DNA of 64,000 nucleotides. Origin: Candidatus Acidiferrales bacterium. Its GTDB lineage: Bacteria; Bacteroidota; Ignavibacteria; Kryptoniales; JAKASW01. The stretch is taken from contig DATJAY010000027.1 in assembly GCA_035515795.1 (NCBI GenBank), forward strand, positions 84,585 to 148,584, read 5' to 3'. The notes under the pieces were generated by a model. It made no database searches, was not told where the DNA came from, and worked only from the letters and a program-made list of their open reading frames with translations. The position numbers and the translations under genes are program-made. Positions 43,020 through 52,102 of the stretch are shown piece by piece. How positions within the stretch are numbered: position 1 is the first letter of the stretch; each line of letters starts with the position of its first letter.

Positions 43020-43095
43020 GCACGTTTTACGACCCCGACTACATGTGCAGGTGGATGTCAGGAACTAAGAAAGACATGAAATTTAGAATTTAAAA

Positions 43096-44289
43096 TTAAT
43101 TTCTAAGCACTCTCAATTTTTTTCCAATTCTCTCGAAAGCAGCAACCGCCTTATCCAGATGTTCCTTTTCATGTGCCGCCGAAATCTGCACGCGGATTCT
43201 TGCCTGTCCTTTTGGGACAACCGGAAAGGAGAAGCCGATCACATAAATTCCTTCATTCAACAAATCATTAGCAAATTCCACCGCTAATTTCGCATCGTAC
43301 AGCATTATCGGAACTATCGGGTGATCTCCAGGCTTTATGTCGAATCCACACTTCGTCATTTCCGAGCGAAAGTATCCCGTGTTTTTCGCGAGCTTGTCGC
43401 GCAACTCCGTTGTCGATTCAAGAAGATCAAAAACTGCGATCTCCGCATACACAATCGGTGGCGGCAATGTGTTCGAAAACAGATAGGGTCGCGACCGCTG
43501 GCGTAAGAATTCGACTATTTCCTTTTTTCCGCTCGTGAATCCGCCGGAGGCCCCGCCCGCCGCCTTGCCGAGAGTGCCGGTTATGATATCGACCCGTGCC
43601 ATCACATTTTTCGCCTCGATGCTTCCTCTCCCGTTTTTTCCGACGAAACCTGTGGCGTGTGAATCATCCACCATGACCAGTGCTTCATATTTTTCACCGA
43701 GTTCACAGATTTTATCAAGCTGCGCTACTTCGCCATCCATCGAAAACACTCCGTCCGTTGCGATCATCTTGAACCGTGCGCCTTGAGATGCTTTCAATTT
43801 TTCCTCGAGATCGTCCAAATCGGCATGCCTGTACCTGTATCTCATGGCTTTGCATGACCTGATCCCATCGATAATACTTGCGTGATTAAGTTCGTCTGAA
43901 ATAATGGTGTCTTCTTCGCCAAGAAGAGGCTCGAAAACACCTCCGTTCGCATCGAAACAAGCGGCGTACAAGATAGTGTCTTCAGTTTTCAGAAACCTGG
44001 AAATCTTTTGTTCAAGGATTTTATGAATGTCCTGGGTTCCGCAGATGAATCTCACCGAAGACATCCCGTAGCCGCGTTCATCAAGTCCGCGTTTCGCGGC
44101 TTCGACTACTTTCGGATGACTTGATAAACCCAGATAATTGTTTGCACAAAAATTCAAAACTTCTTTACCATTCTGCAATTTTATAATCGCACCCTGGGGG
44201 GAAGCGATGACGCGTTCCTCTTTATATAAGCCGCTGCTCCGGATGGATTCTAATTGCTCGAGAAGATATTGCTGATATTTTCCGTACAT
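43096..44289 (-). CDS. kbl: Glycine C-acetyltransferase (2-amino-3-ketobutyrate CoA ligase)
   Basis: This 397-aa PLP enzyme of the alpha-oxoamine synthase family splits 2-amino-3-oxobutyrate with CoA into glycine and acetyl-CoA. Visible motifs are [66 protein letters not shown] and the PLP lysine in [10 protein letters not shown] near residue 241. These match Kbl more closely than BioF or HemA. ATG 44289 has a GAGGAG ribosome site. It lies 70 bp after the PAP2 gene on the same strand. No threonine dehydrogenase gene is adjacent, although the threonine aldolase at 58837 uses a related pathway. Confidence 0.92.
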   Translation of the reverse strand: MYGKYQQYLLEQLESIRSSGLYKEERVIASPQGAIIKLQNGKEVLNFCANNYLGLSSHPKVVEAAKRGLDERGYGMSSVRFICGTQDIHKILEQKISRFLKTEDTILYAACFDANGGVFEPLLGEEDTIISDELNHASIIDGIRSCKAMRYRYRHADLDDLEEKLKASQGARFKMIATDGVFSMDGEVAQLDKICELGEKYEALVMVDDSHATGFVGKNGRGSIEAKNVMARVDIITGTLGKAAGGASGGFTSGKKEIVEFLRQRSRPYLFSNTLPPPIVYAEIAVFDLLESTTELRDKLAKNTGYFRSEMTKCGFDIKPGDHPIVPIMLYDAKLAVEFANDLLNEGIYVIGFSFPVVPKGQARIRVQISAAHEKEHLDKAVAAFERIGKKLRVLRN

Positions 44290-44359
44290 GATGTTCTCCT
44301 CTTATATCATCACTCAGATCATGGCACAATCTTTATCGGTTGAATTCTTCTTAAGACTC

Positions 44360-45370
44360 TTATCGGCAGTTTTGTGTCGTCGCTGTGGTTCGCTTTTCAG
44401 TCGAAGAAACTTCTTCCTCTTTTTCGTTGATCATGCCGGGATGCGTGTTATCAACACTCTCATCCGACCTGTCGCTTTTCAACTTCGATTCGAGCCAGGT
44501 TGCCGTGGAAAGTACAAATACCGCTAAGATTGCTCCTGCAATAACATCGATGCCGTAATGATACCGCATATAGACTGTCGCAAAAATGACCCCCAGGCCC
44601 AGCGGTGTGATCACCATAGCCGACTTCGCCTTGTATTTCATGGCTATCGCGATGGTGATTATTGTCATTTCAGTATGACCGCTCGGGAAGCAATCGCGCT
44701 GGGCAAGCATCATGGCTTGAGCGACATTGGTGATGGATTCGCCGGAATTAATAACGCCTCGAAGGAACGTTGTCAAATAGAGTCCCGGCAACTCTCCGTT
44801 AATATTGGCAAAATTGTAAAGCGTGAAGCGCGGACCGACTGCCGGCACGAGAACATATCCGATGTATGAAGTGTAGAAACCATACATCAATACAAAAAGA
44901 AAAAACAAGAAGCCTTTCTCGTTTTTATTCAACAAAAGATCAACACCGAGGATTATCCATAGAAGATAAAAACTGCTATAACAGATTTGAAGAAACTCTG
45001 TTAATCCCGGGGTAGCGATGCGATCGAGAAGGGAAGTCGGGTCGGCTCCAAATATCGCTTTATCAATGCGGATCAAGAGATAATCGAGATCGTGAGGGTT
45101 GATCTGGTGCACCATTAAATACAATTCCTTGAAAGTCACGAAGATCAGTGGGAAAGTGTACCATCTTGCAGCAAATCTGATCAACGCATTTTTCCTTGAC
45201 GAGTCGAGATTCGCCAGTAACAAAATCGATATCGATACGACAAGATTTACCATCACAATCCACACAGCGTAGGGTACCCGGCTATGGAAAACTATGGCTG
45301 TTACCGAAATTCCAAAAACACCCAGTACATTCAACCGATCTAACGGCCGTAGCCTGCTTAAATCAAACAT
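44360..45370 (-). CDS. PAP2-superfamily membrane phosphatase, IPC synthase-like
   Basis: This 336-aa membrane protein has several hydrophobic segments (about residues 20-35, 40-55, 72-88, 130-150, 155-175, 240-255, 260-285). It carries the PAP2 catalytic motifs: GPRF in the first motif region, CFPSGHTEM with the catalytic His, and RYHYGIDVIAG with the second His and Asp. The longer N-terminal membrane region and a DxDYLLxRIDKAIFG stretch resemble bacterial inositolphosphotransferase/IPC synthase-like proteins. It may therefore transfer or remove a phosphoryl head group on a lipid. It overlaps rsmA by 8 bp. The C-terminus is a charged tail of about 35 residues. Confidence 0.78.
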   Translation of the reverse strand: MFDLSRLRPLDRLNVLGVFGISVTAIVFHSRVPYAVWIVMVNLVVSISILLLANLDSSRKNALIRFAARWYTFPLIFVTFKELYLMVHQINPHDLDYLLIRIDKAIFGADPTSLLDRIATPGLTEFLQICYSSFYLLWIILGVDLLLNKNEKGFLFFLFVLMYGFYTSYIGYVLVPAVGPRFTLYNFANINGELPGLYLTTFLRGVINSGESITNVAQAMMLAQRDCFPSGHTEMTIITIAIAMKYKAKSAMVITPLGLGVIFATVYMRYHYGIDVIAGAILAVFVLSTATWLESKLKSDRSDESVDNTHPGMINEKEEEVSSTEKRTTATTQNCR

Positions 45371-46196
45371 TTGCCTCCAAAATCAAAAAAATTCCATAAA
45401 TATCTTCCGGCGGGAAGGTTTCAATGCGTCTGACTTGAAAATCCTCAGGCAACTTTTCGATTGCAGATTTGCCGTAGTAGTGCGAGACGAAATGCCTGAG
45501 CATTTTTCTCCTCATCCCAAAAACTCTTTTGATAAAAGCAACAAACCTGTCCTCTTCCGCGATCGGCTCTCTTTTATAAAATGAAATCCGAACGACGCGT
45601 GAACCGACGCCCGGCTTTGGCTTGAAACAAGTCGGAGGCACCGAAAACAGCTTCTTCACTCGCGCGGTGAGCTGCAAGCGAACCGAGATCGCACCGTAAG
45701 TTTTCGTGCCGGGTTTCGCGGCGAGTCGATCAGCCACTTCTTCCTGCACCATCAAAACTGCAAAATCAACCTTCGAGCGAGCGTCTACGACCTTTGAAAC
45801 GATCTTGCTCGTCAGGTTATAAGGAATATTTCCGACCACTTTAATTGTCCTGTCCAAAAGATTAAAATTGTAATTTAAGAAATCTCCGTTCATCAAAACA
45901 AAATCGGGTGCTGACTCTAATTCCTTGCGAAGCCGACCATAAAGCTCCGTATCCTTTTCGATTCCGATTATATGTGCAGGCTTGTTCACGAGGAGGCGCG
46001 TCAACGCTCCTTTTCCGGGGCCAACTTCGAGTATTGTATCTCCATTTGAAATTGAGAGTTCATCGACGATCTTGCGCGCGATATTACCATCAATTAAGAA
46101 ATTTTGTCCAAGAGACTTCTTTGCCCGAGGATTGACGATTTCGTTTCCTGCGGTAGGTTTTGAGAGGCTGCTCCCTCTCTTTTGTACTGCGATCAC
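45363..46196 (-). CDS. rsmA: 16S rRNA dimethyladenosine transferase (KsgA)
   Basis: RsmA dimethylates two adjacent adenines in helix 45 of 16S rRNA during small-subunit assembly. The 277-aa protein shows KKSLGQNFLIDGNIARKIV, motif I ILEVGPGKGALTRLLV, IGIEKDTELYGRLRK, NGDFLNYNF and the catalytic NIPYNLTSKIV. The start is GTG 46196, which overlaps the stop of the AsmA-like gene as GTGA. It ends by overlapping the PAP2 gene by 8 bp, so all three are probably translated from one mRNA. Confidence 0.95.
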   Translation of the reverse strand: MIAVQKRGSSLSKPTAGNEIVNPRAKKSLGQNFLIDGNIARKIVDELSISNGDTILEVGPGKGALTRLLVNKPAHIIGIEKDTELYGRLRKELESAPDFVLMNGDFLNYNFNLLDRTIKVVGNIPYNLTSKIVSKVVDARSKVDFAVLMVQEEVADRLAAKPGTKTYGAISVRLQLTARVKKLFSVPPTCFKPKPGVGSRVVRISFYKREPIAEEDRFVAFIKRVFGMRRKMLRHFVSHYYGKSAIEKLPEDFQVRRIETFPPEDIYGIFLILEANV

Positions 46197-48595
46197 TTCA
46201 ACGACGACAAAAACAGTTGAGGGGGTAAAACAGAGGCGAGTTTTGAGTTGAAGCCGACTATAGTAAAACGAGCGTCGCTGGTTGTGCCGCCCGCAACTAG
46301 AGACATCCCCAGAACTCCATCGGGTGCAAGACCAAGGTCGGGATATGATGGTCTCAAATAGCTGCTTAGCTGGGAACTAAGTGGAGGGTGAACCCTCAGA
46401 GTCAACTTATAATCCAATGTACCATCAAATCCTTGCCAGCCATCCAATCTGAAGTCAAGAGGTGCTCCGTAAGCAATCATCTTATTGAAATAAATTCTTC
46501 CGTCCGTCACGTCGAAACTAAATGTTGTTGAACTTACCTTCAACGAATCTTTCTCAGGTGCTCCGAGAAAACTGAACAGCTTGTTGAGGACTGAGTAATC
46601 CTTTATTTGAGCGTTCGAGATCGAAAATTGTCCGTGGCCTCCGAGTCCGGCGAGATCAACTTTTCCCGAATCATCGCAAATGCCGTTCAGTGTAACAATC
46701 CCTTTCCCGGTTCCACCGACAAACTGGCTCCCGCCTAGATACCGTTGGAACAACTTCCCGAAACTCCATGTAGCAATCATCGTCCTCAGCCCAAAAGTGA
46801 CTTTGCCCTCTTGTCCGTAATCCGTCCAGCCGGAAATATAGAACGTGCCCATCGGTGAGACATAATCAAGCCGTCCAAATCGTACGAAGTAATCTTGTAT
46901 CTGCAAATCTCCGGAAAGCTTTGTCAGCGTATCGTTTGGAAAAATAAACTTTCCAATGTTAAAGTCGATCAACACGTTTGTTCTCGGAATCCACGCAAGA
47001 GTCTGTCTGCCAATATTGAGTATCATATGGGGTAGAAGCCCGACCGTGTTAAACGTTTTAGAAACCATTCTTAGCTTCAGCTGCGGTATCGAAGTCGCAC
47101 TGCCTAGAAAAATATTTTGATAGTTCGTCAGTGTTCCAGAGAAAACTACGTCGCTCCCTCCCATTCGCAAAAGTAATTTGTTGAAAGAAGCTACGTTATT
47201 TTTCAGTGAAATGCTCCCGTCGCATTCTCCGGTGTAAAGGGTGTCAATTCCGATCGGCACCTGCACGAGAGCATCTGAAAATGTTATTAAGCCGTCGGCG
47301 CTGGTGCTGCTCTTTCTTGAATTATAATCGAAGCCGTACTTTGCCCTTATGGAGCCGGATAATTTTTCGCTGCCAGGCATCCCGAGACTATGCGCAAGCT
47401 TTTTCAGCTCGAGATTGAGCAGGACACGAACGCTCCCGGATTTCGGAGGGCTCACGTTGAAAACCACCGATGCGAGATTTTCTCCGAGAACCGCGCTCGG
47501 CATTGAAAATGCCAGTGATGAAGAATCGTTATTCAAAGAATAGTTGCCGTGTAATTCACGAATTGAGAGGGAATCACCGGATTGCAGCTGGGCCCGTATG
47601 TCGTCAAGATCTACCCGCATCATCGCACTGGCGTTCTGCTCATGTTTATCGTATTCAAACTCACACGTGAGTCTTCCGTTGATTGAATTCTCAAGAATCA
47701 CATCCTGGAGGGATTTCGGCAATAGTCCATATATGCATCGAGCGGAAGAATCGGTATTAACCGAATATATGCTCAGTTCTGAATGCGGGTAAAAGGAAAG
47801 CCACACGGACGACTGAAGTTTCACTCCGAATACTGAAGCCTTCTCAGACACGATGTTCACCTGATCGTGGCGTTTGTCGTAATCTAATTTTGCTGCTACA
47901 TTGATGGGAGATCCTTCATATAATTCCGAACTATTTTTCCAGAGTTCAAATTTCTCTACATTCACATTCGAATTAAGCGTCAATTTATTCTCTTCGACCA
48001 CCGTTTTAATTCTTGAAGAAAGATCTGCATTCAAAAACTTCAACGAAAGACCGCTCTTGTCATCGTACCAGATTATATTTCCGTTTACAATTTCAAAGTT
48101 TGAGAGAAGAAAGCTCGATAGAGAGCCGCGTACGTTTTTTGTCTCCCGGTAAAACGTGTCGCTCAGCAGTTGATCGGTGTTTAATCGGCCCCGGTCGTTT
48201 TGCTCGATGAAGATAGTCGGCGAGAAAAAGATGACATTGTTGATCTCCAAACGGTTCTTGAACAACGGAAGAATCTTCGCATCGATCACCATGGCTTTCG
48301 AATCAAGAAGGTATGGGCTGTCGAATTTTCCATACCTCGGGTTAGCTACTCGAAGGCCGGTTATTCTGATTCCGATTGTCGGGAAAAATGAAAGCTCCAC
48401 ATTTTCAGCGGAGACATCGCGGTTCAATATTTGGCTGAGCCTAGGCAGGACAAGAGCCGTCAATTTATCGCTGCTAAAAACAAACTTTGATAAAACAATC
48501 GCGCCAAAGATTACGACTGTGAGTAATATTACGGTGTATCTGACTATCCTTACGCCTCGTTTCATTGATAAAAATATATGGTTTAAGCGTTCCAT
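46193..48595 (-). CDS. AsmA-family envelope protein
   Basis: The protein has about 800 residues with one N-terminal membrane span (RYTVILLTVVIFGAIVLSKF) and a long beta-rich periplasmic part. DVSAENVELSFFPTIGIRITGLRV near the start and GKGIVTLNGICDDSGKVDLAGLGGHG near the end are typical of AsmA/TamB-like lipid-transfer proteins. This family builds groove-like bridges that move phospholipids to the outer membrane. The frame is open to TTG 48640, but ATG 48595 (MERLNHIFL) is preferred; a further ATG 33 bp downstream is also possible and no ribosome site separates them. It precedes rsmA with a 4-bp overlap. Divergent rpmE starts 131 bp away. Confidence 0.8.
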   Translation of the reverse strand: MERLNHIFLSMKRGVRIVRYTVILLTVVIFGAIVLSKFVFSSDKLTALVLPRLSQILNRDVSAENVELSFFPTIGIRITGLRVANPRYGKFDSPYLLDSKAMVIDAKILPLFKNRLEINNVIFFSPTIFIEQNDRGRLNTDQLLSDTFYRETKNVRGSLSSFLLSNFEIVNGNIIWYDDKSGLSLKFLNADLSSRIKTVVEENKLTLNSNVNVEKFELWKNSSELYEGSPINVAAKLDYDKRHDQVNIVSEKASVFGVKLQSSVWLSFYPHSELSIYSVNTDSSARCIYGLLPKSLQDVILENSINGRLTCEFEYDKHEQNASAMMRVDLDDIRAQLQSGDSLSIRELHGNYSLNNDSSSLAFSMPSAVLGENLASVVFNVSPPKSGSVRVLLNLELKKLAHSLGMPGSEKLSGSIRAKYGFDYNSRKSSTSADGLITFSDALVQVPIGIDTLYTGECDGSISLKNNVASFNKLLLRMGGSDVVFSGTLTNYQNIFLGSATSIPQLKLRMVSKTFNTVGLLPHMILNIGRQTLAWIPRTNVLIDFNIGKFIFPNDTLTKLSGDLQIQDYFVRFGRLDYVSPMGTFYISGWTDYGQEGKVTFGLRTMIATWSFGKLFQRYLGGSQFVGGTGKGIVTLNGICDDSGKVDLAGLGGHGQFSISNAQIKDYSVLNKLFSFLGAPEKDSLKVSSTTFSFDVTDGRIYFNKMIAYGAPLDFRLDGWQGFDGTLDYKLTLRVHPPLSSQLSSYLRPSYPDLGLAPDGVLGMSLVAGGTTSDARFTIVGFNSKLASVLPPQLFLSSLK

Positions 48596-48726
48596 TTTCA
48601 ATTTTTGAAATGAGACATAGTGATTTGCGTGACAATCCAAATGAGGAAGTCAGATCCACCGGCTCACCCTGATCGTTTGCAATTCAGGCCGTTCCTTCAT
48701 AAATTTAACTACAAATAGGAGATTTA

Positions 48727-48948
48727 ATGAGAAGCGGAATCCACCCGAAGTATCATGTTGTTACAGTCACATGCGTCTGCGGAAATACATTTCAAACTCG
48801 TTCGACGGAGCCGGGCCAATTCCTGAAAGTAGAAATTTGCGCTAACTGCCATCCATTTTTCACAGGGAAACAAAAACTCATAGACTCAGCCGGCCGCGTT
48901 GAAAGGTTTATGCAGAAGTACAAGAAAAAAGCAAAGGTAGAAGCCTGA
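48727..48948 (+). CDS. rpmE: 50S ribosomal protein L31, zinc-binding form
   Basis: The 73-aa protein matches L31: [19 protein letters not shown], then [19 protein letters not shown] and a lysine-rich tail. Cysteines in CVC and CANC make the zinc-binding (C+) form rather than the zinc-free paralogue. A TAGGAG ribosome site precedes ATG 48727. It stands alone between the divergent AsmA-like gene and rsmB. About 210 bp downstream contain an inverted repeat at 48985-49019. Confidence 0.96.
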   Translation: MRSGIHPKYHVVTVTCVCGNTFQTRSTEPGQFLKVEICANCHPFFTGKQKLIDSAGRVERFMQKYKKKAKVEA

Positions 48949-48984
48949 TCCTTATTTGCGGGCTTTTGTCAAAATTGAATCTGG

Positions 48985-49019
48985 TCTGACGAAAATCACG
49001 AGCCAATCTGAACGTCAGA
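48985..49019. repeat. Inverted repeat between rpmE and rsmB
   Basis: TCTGACG (48985-48991) and CGTCAGA (49013-49019) form a 7-bp perfect stem around a 21-nt loop. No T-run follows, so it is not a classical terminator. It could be a regulatory stem or an operator; nothing else supports either role. Confidence 0.35.
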
Positions 49020-49161
49020 TCGGTCTTTAGAAATAAATAATTCAAACACTTCCACATGATAATTGATTTGGTTTGAACAAATATTAGTCAAGACACAAGG
49101 TCGCCCCGGGTATGCAGGTGTTTTGGCAAGCGGAGGAACGGAAAAAATACAGGGGGATTCA

Positions 49162-50553
49162 GTGACGGCAAAATATGATAATCGAAAGAATCTTGGCAAT
49201 GCAGACCACGACATCGTACTGTACGAGACCGCGCGTGATATAGCTGTAAAAGTTTTGAACAGGGTTGATCGGACGGATTCTTACCTCGACAAAGTCCTCG
49301 AGTTTGAATTGAGAAGTCCCGATCTGAGCAGAGTCGACAAGGCATTCCTTACAGAGCTGGTAAACGGGACCATCAGGTGGAAACTAAAATTAGACTATGT
49401 AATAACACAATTCTACCGCGGAGATTTTTCAAAGGTCGATATAAATATCAAGAATGATTTACGCGTCGCTGTGTATCAATTATTGTTCCTTGACAAAATT
49501 CCGGAATCGGCAATAGTCAACCAGGCTGTCGAATTCGTAAAAAAGTATCGCGGGCAGGACACTGCGAATCAAATAAACGCCGTTCTCAGATGTGCAGTCA
49601 GGAAGATAAAAAATATCGAATATCCGGCGATCGATGACGATCCCGTCAAATCACTCTCTACACTTCATTCATTTCCCGCCTGGCTTGTCAGAAGATTCAT
49701 CGACCGGTTCGGCGTTTATGAAACGGAGCAGCTTCTGACTTCTCTCAACGAGAGACCGCGCCTGTGTATCAGAGTTAATACTCTGAGAGGCTCAGTGGAG
49801 CAACTAACCTCGGAACTTGAGGATCGCGGAGTGCTGGTCGAGCGCGGAAGGTTCGTACCGAACTTCCTGTACGTTGAAGGTTTGACTCGAATAGGCGAGA
49901 ATGAAGCATTCCGTGCAGGACGCTTCGTGGTACAAGATGAGAGCGCCGGCATTGTTTCAATACTCCTTGCTCCCAAACCCGGGGAGAGAATTCTTGACAC
50001 ATGCGCCGCGCCTGGCGGAAAGGCTGCACATATTTTCGAATTGACCTGCGGCAACGTCGATTTGACGTGCCTTGAAAAATATGAAGTGCGCGCCACTCTC
50101 CTCAAAAGCTCCCTTGAAAGGATGGGGTTTGATAAAGCTAAAGTGATTGTGGCGGATGCGGCAAGCTATGACGAGGCAGTTCCTTTCGATAGAATATTAG
50201 TCGACGTGCCGTGCACAGGATTCGGTTTGATAAGAAGGAAACCCGATTCAAAGTGGAAAAGAGAGCGTGAGGACATCAGGCAGCTTGGAGAAATCCAAAG
50301 CTCAATTTTGGAAAACGCTTCTAAACTGTTGAAGAAGGATGGCGTGATCGTTTACAGCACATCCACGATCGAATGGGAAGAGAACCAGGCGACTGTTAAT
50401 ACGTTCCTGAAGTGCCATCCGGAATTCGTGGTCGAGTCCGCAGATTCCTTCGTCGACCACGCTCTTGTGGGGCGTGAAGGATTCATCGAGATTTTCCCGC
50501 ACCGGCACGATATGGACGGAGCGTTCGCGGCGAGACTTAGAAAAGTCTCCTGA
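49162..50553 (+). CDS. rsmB: RsmB-like 16S rRNA cytosine methyltransferase, nucleophile Cys replaced
   Basis: The 463-aa protein has an N-terminal NusB-like RNA-binding domain (ETARDIAVKVLNRVDRTDSYL, TELVNGTIRWKLKLDYV) and a C-terminal methyltransferase domain (ILDTCAAPGGKAAHIFEL, LTCLEKYEVRATLL). Motif IV DVPCTGFGLIRRKPDSKWKR keeps its Cys. Motif VI, normally YSTCS, reads VYSTSTIEWEENQ, so the expected nucleophile is Ser (codon TCC). RsmB methylates C967 of 16S rRNA; activity here is in doubt. The frame opens at TTG 49063, but GTG 49162 is chosen because AGGGGGAT lies 6-8 bases upstream and it directly precedes conserved sequence. Confidence 0.85.
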   Translation: MTAKYDNRKNLGNADHDIVLYETARDIAVKVLNRVDRTDSYLDKVLEFELRSPDLSRVDKAFLTELVNGTIRWKLKLDYVITQFYRGDFSKVDINIKNDLRVAVYQLLFLDKIPESAIVNQAVEFVKKYRGQDTANQINAVLRCAVRKIKNIEYPAIDDDPVKSLSTLHSFPAWLVRRFIDRFGVYETEQLLTSLNERPRLCIRVNTLRGSVEQLTSELEDRGVLVERGRFVPNFLYVEGLTRIGENEAFRAGRFVVQDESAGIVSILLAPKPGERILDTCAAPGGKAAHIFELTCGNVDLTCLEKYEVRATLLKSSLERMGFDKAKVIVADAASYDEAVPFDRILVDVPCTGFGLIRRKPDSKWKREREDIRQLGEIQSSILENASKLLKKDGVIVYSTSTIEWEENQATVNTFLKCHPEFVVESADSFVDHALVGREGFIEIFPHRHDMDGAFAARLRKVS

Positions 50554-50632
50554 CTTTTATTTGAGAGGTTTCTTGTAAAGAAAACATCCGTTTAATAACT
50601 TTGTAATGAAAACATTTTGGAGGTTTACTTAA

Positions 50633-51976
50633 ATGATTAAAAACGTTGAAGAATTGAAAAATAATTTACTGGGTGTAGTCGAAGTAGACGGCTGGCAGAA
50701 GGTAAAAGTTTCCAACGTGGAAAAACTTAGAAGCTCTGTCATAGATACTCTCGTGTATGAATCTGTTTTCAACCCGAGCGACGAAGTGAAAACAAAAATC
50801 CGATGGCTGATCCGCGAACTCGGAAGGAATCTCAGCGCAGGTTCCGCTTCCATCCAGGGACTCTATACTGCATATGGAAAGGGAGAGGTCTCGGGCTTTA
50901 CAGTACCGGCAGTCAACGTACGCGGGATCACTTATGATTTCGCACGTGCTATGTTCAGAGTAGCAAAGAAAAATAACATCGGTCCATTTGTATTTGAGAT
51001 AGCTAAATCAGAGATGGGATACACCGACCAGCGCCCGTCCGAATATTCGGCTTGCATAACGGCGGCCGCCGTGAAGGAAAATTACTCGGGTCCGGTATTC
51101 ATTCAAGGGGACCATTTCCAATTCAATGCCAAGAAATTTGCGCTGGACCCGCAAAAAGAGGTGGAAGCAATAAAGTCTCTTATCAAAGAAGCCGTCGCCG
51201 CGGAATTTTACAACATCGACATTGATTCTTCAACGCTTGTCGATCTTAGCAAGAAGACTACTGATGAACAACAGCGCAACAATTACGAGTTAGCAGCAGA
51301 AATGACTGCCTTGATAAGAGAAGTCGAGCCGAAAGGAGTGACAATTTCCGTCGGCGGAGAAATCGGTGAGGTGGGCGGAAAAAACTCTACTCCCGAGGAG
51401 TTCCGTGCTTACATGCAGGGCTACGTCAAGACCTTGAACTCAAAGAAGCACGGTGCTACTCCGATAAGCAAGATTAGCGTGCAAACCGGTTCGAGCCACG
51501 GTGGAGTTCCGCTGCCCGATGGTACGGTGGCACAAGTGAAAATCGATTTCGGGGTACTGGAATCGATTTCGAAAATAGCCAGAAAAGAATACGGTATGGC
51601 GGGCGCCGTACAGCACGGAGCATCTACTTTGCCCGAAGAACTTTTTGACAAATTCCCAGGCGTTGGAACAGCGGAGATCCATCTTGCTACCGGGTTCCAA
51701 AACCTTCTGTATGATATTTTCCCGAAAGATTTCAGGGAGACCATCTACGATTATTTGAGAAAGAACTGCGCAGACGAAAAGAAACCGAATGAAACCGATG
51801 AGCAGTTTATCTACAAGACCCGCAAGAAAGCTTTCGGACCGTTCAAGCAGCAAATGTGGAACCTTGGCAAGGACTGGTTCTCAAGAGCGAATACGGAACT
51901 CGAAAAGCGATTCGAGTTCTTGTTCCTGAAACTCAACACAAAAAATACCAAGGACATCGTCAGCAAGTACGTCTGA
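50633..51976 (+). CDS. fba: Class II fructose-bisphosphate aldolase family protein
   Basis: This 447-aa metal-dependent aldolase cleaves ketose bisphosphates. SGFTVPAVNVRGITYDFARAMF begins the barrel. FIQGDHFQF supplies a zinc His, NIDIDSSTLVDLS the catalytic Asp region, VGGEIGEVGGKN a conserved loop, and QTGSSHGGVPLP another His. AVQHGASTLPEELF holds the next motif. It is about 100 residues longer than E. coli FbaA, with an extra N-terminal helical part (residues 1-85) and C-terminal segment. The fold suggests fructose-1,6-bisphosphate, but tagatose or another sugar phosphate is possible. GGAGG precedes ATG 50633. A GCGC-TTT-GCGC hairpin lies just past the stop. Confidence 0.85.
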   Translation: MIKNVEELKNNLLGVVEVDGWQKVKVSNVEKLRSSVIDTLVYESVFNPSDEVKTKIRWLIRELGRNLSAGSASIQGLYTAYGKGEVSGFTVPAVNVRGITYDFARAMFRVAKKNNIGPFVFEIAKSEMGYTDQRPSEYSACITAAAVKENYSGPVFIQGDHFQFNAKKFALDPQKEVEAIKSLIKEAVAAEFYNIDIDSSTLVDLSKKTTDEQQRNNYELAAEMTALIREVEPKGVTISVGGEIGEVGGKNSTPEEFRAYMQGYVKTLNSKKHGATPISKISVQTGSSHGGVPLPDGTVAQVKIDFGVLESISKIARKEYGMAGAVQHGASTLPEELFDKFPGVGTAEIHLATGFQNLLYDIFPKDFRETIYDYLRKNCADEKKPNETDEQFIYKTRKKAFGPFKQQMWNLGKDWFSRANTELEKRFEFLFLKLNTKNTKDIVSKYV

Positions 51977-52020
51977 GCGCTTTGCGCCGCCTCCTGCCAC
52001 GGAATATTTATGTGTTGGGA

Positions 52021-52102
52021 TCCCGCGAGGTGGTGACCGCACACCTTGTGCGATATACTAACGAGCGGGAAAAGTATAACCCCGAAGGGACCGCTTCACA
52101 GA
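52021..52102 (+). promoter_or_regulatory. Possible structured 5' leader of the CDF transporter gene
   Basis: Four complementary pairs lie within 70 bases. TCCCGC (52021-52026) pairs with GCGGGA (52065-52070), CGCACA (52038-52043) with TGTGCG (52047-52052), TATACT (52054-52059) with AGTATA (52073-52078), and CCC-GAA-GGG (52081-52089) forms a small hairpin. The first and third cross and would make a pseudoknot. The last covers the AAGGGA ribosome site of the TTG 52103 start. The pairings are seen directly; a metal-sensing role is inference from the downstream transporter and matches no riboswitch consensus that I know. Confidence 0.35.

Noticed and set aside
52046..52102. TTG 52046 as start of the CDF transporter
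   Set aside because: The extra 19 residues do not look coding and overlap the candidate leader structure; TTG 52103 is nearer to the first membrane segment.
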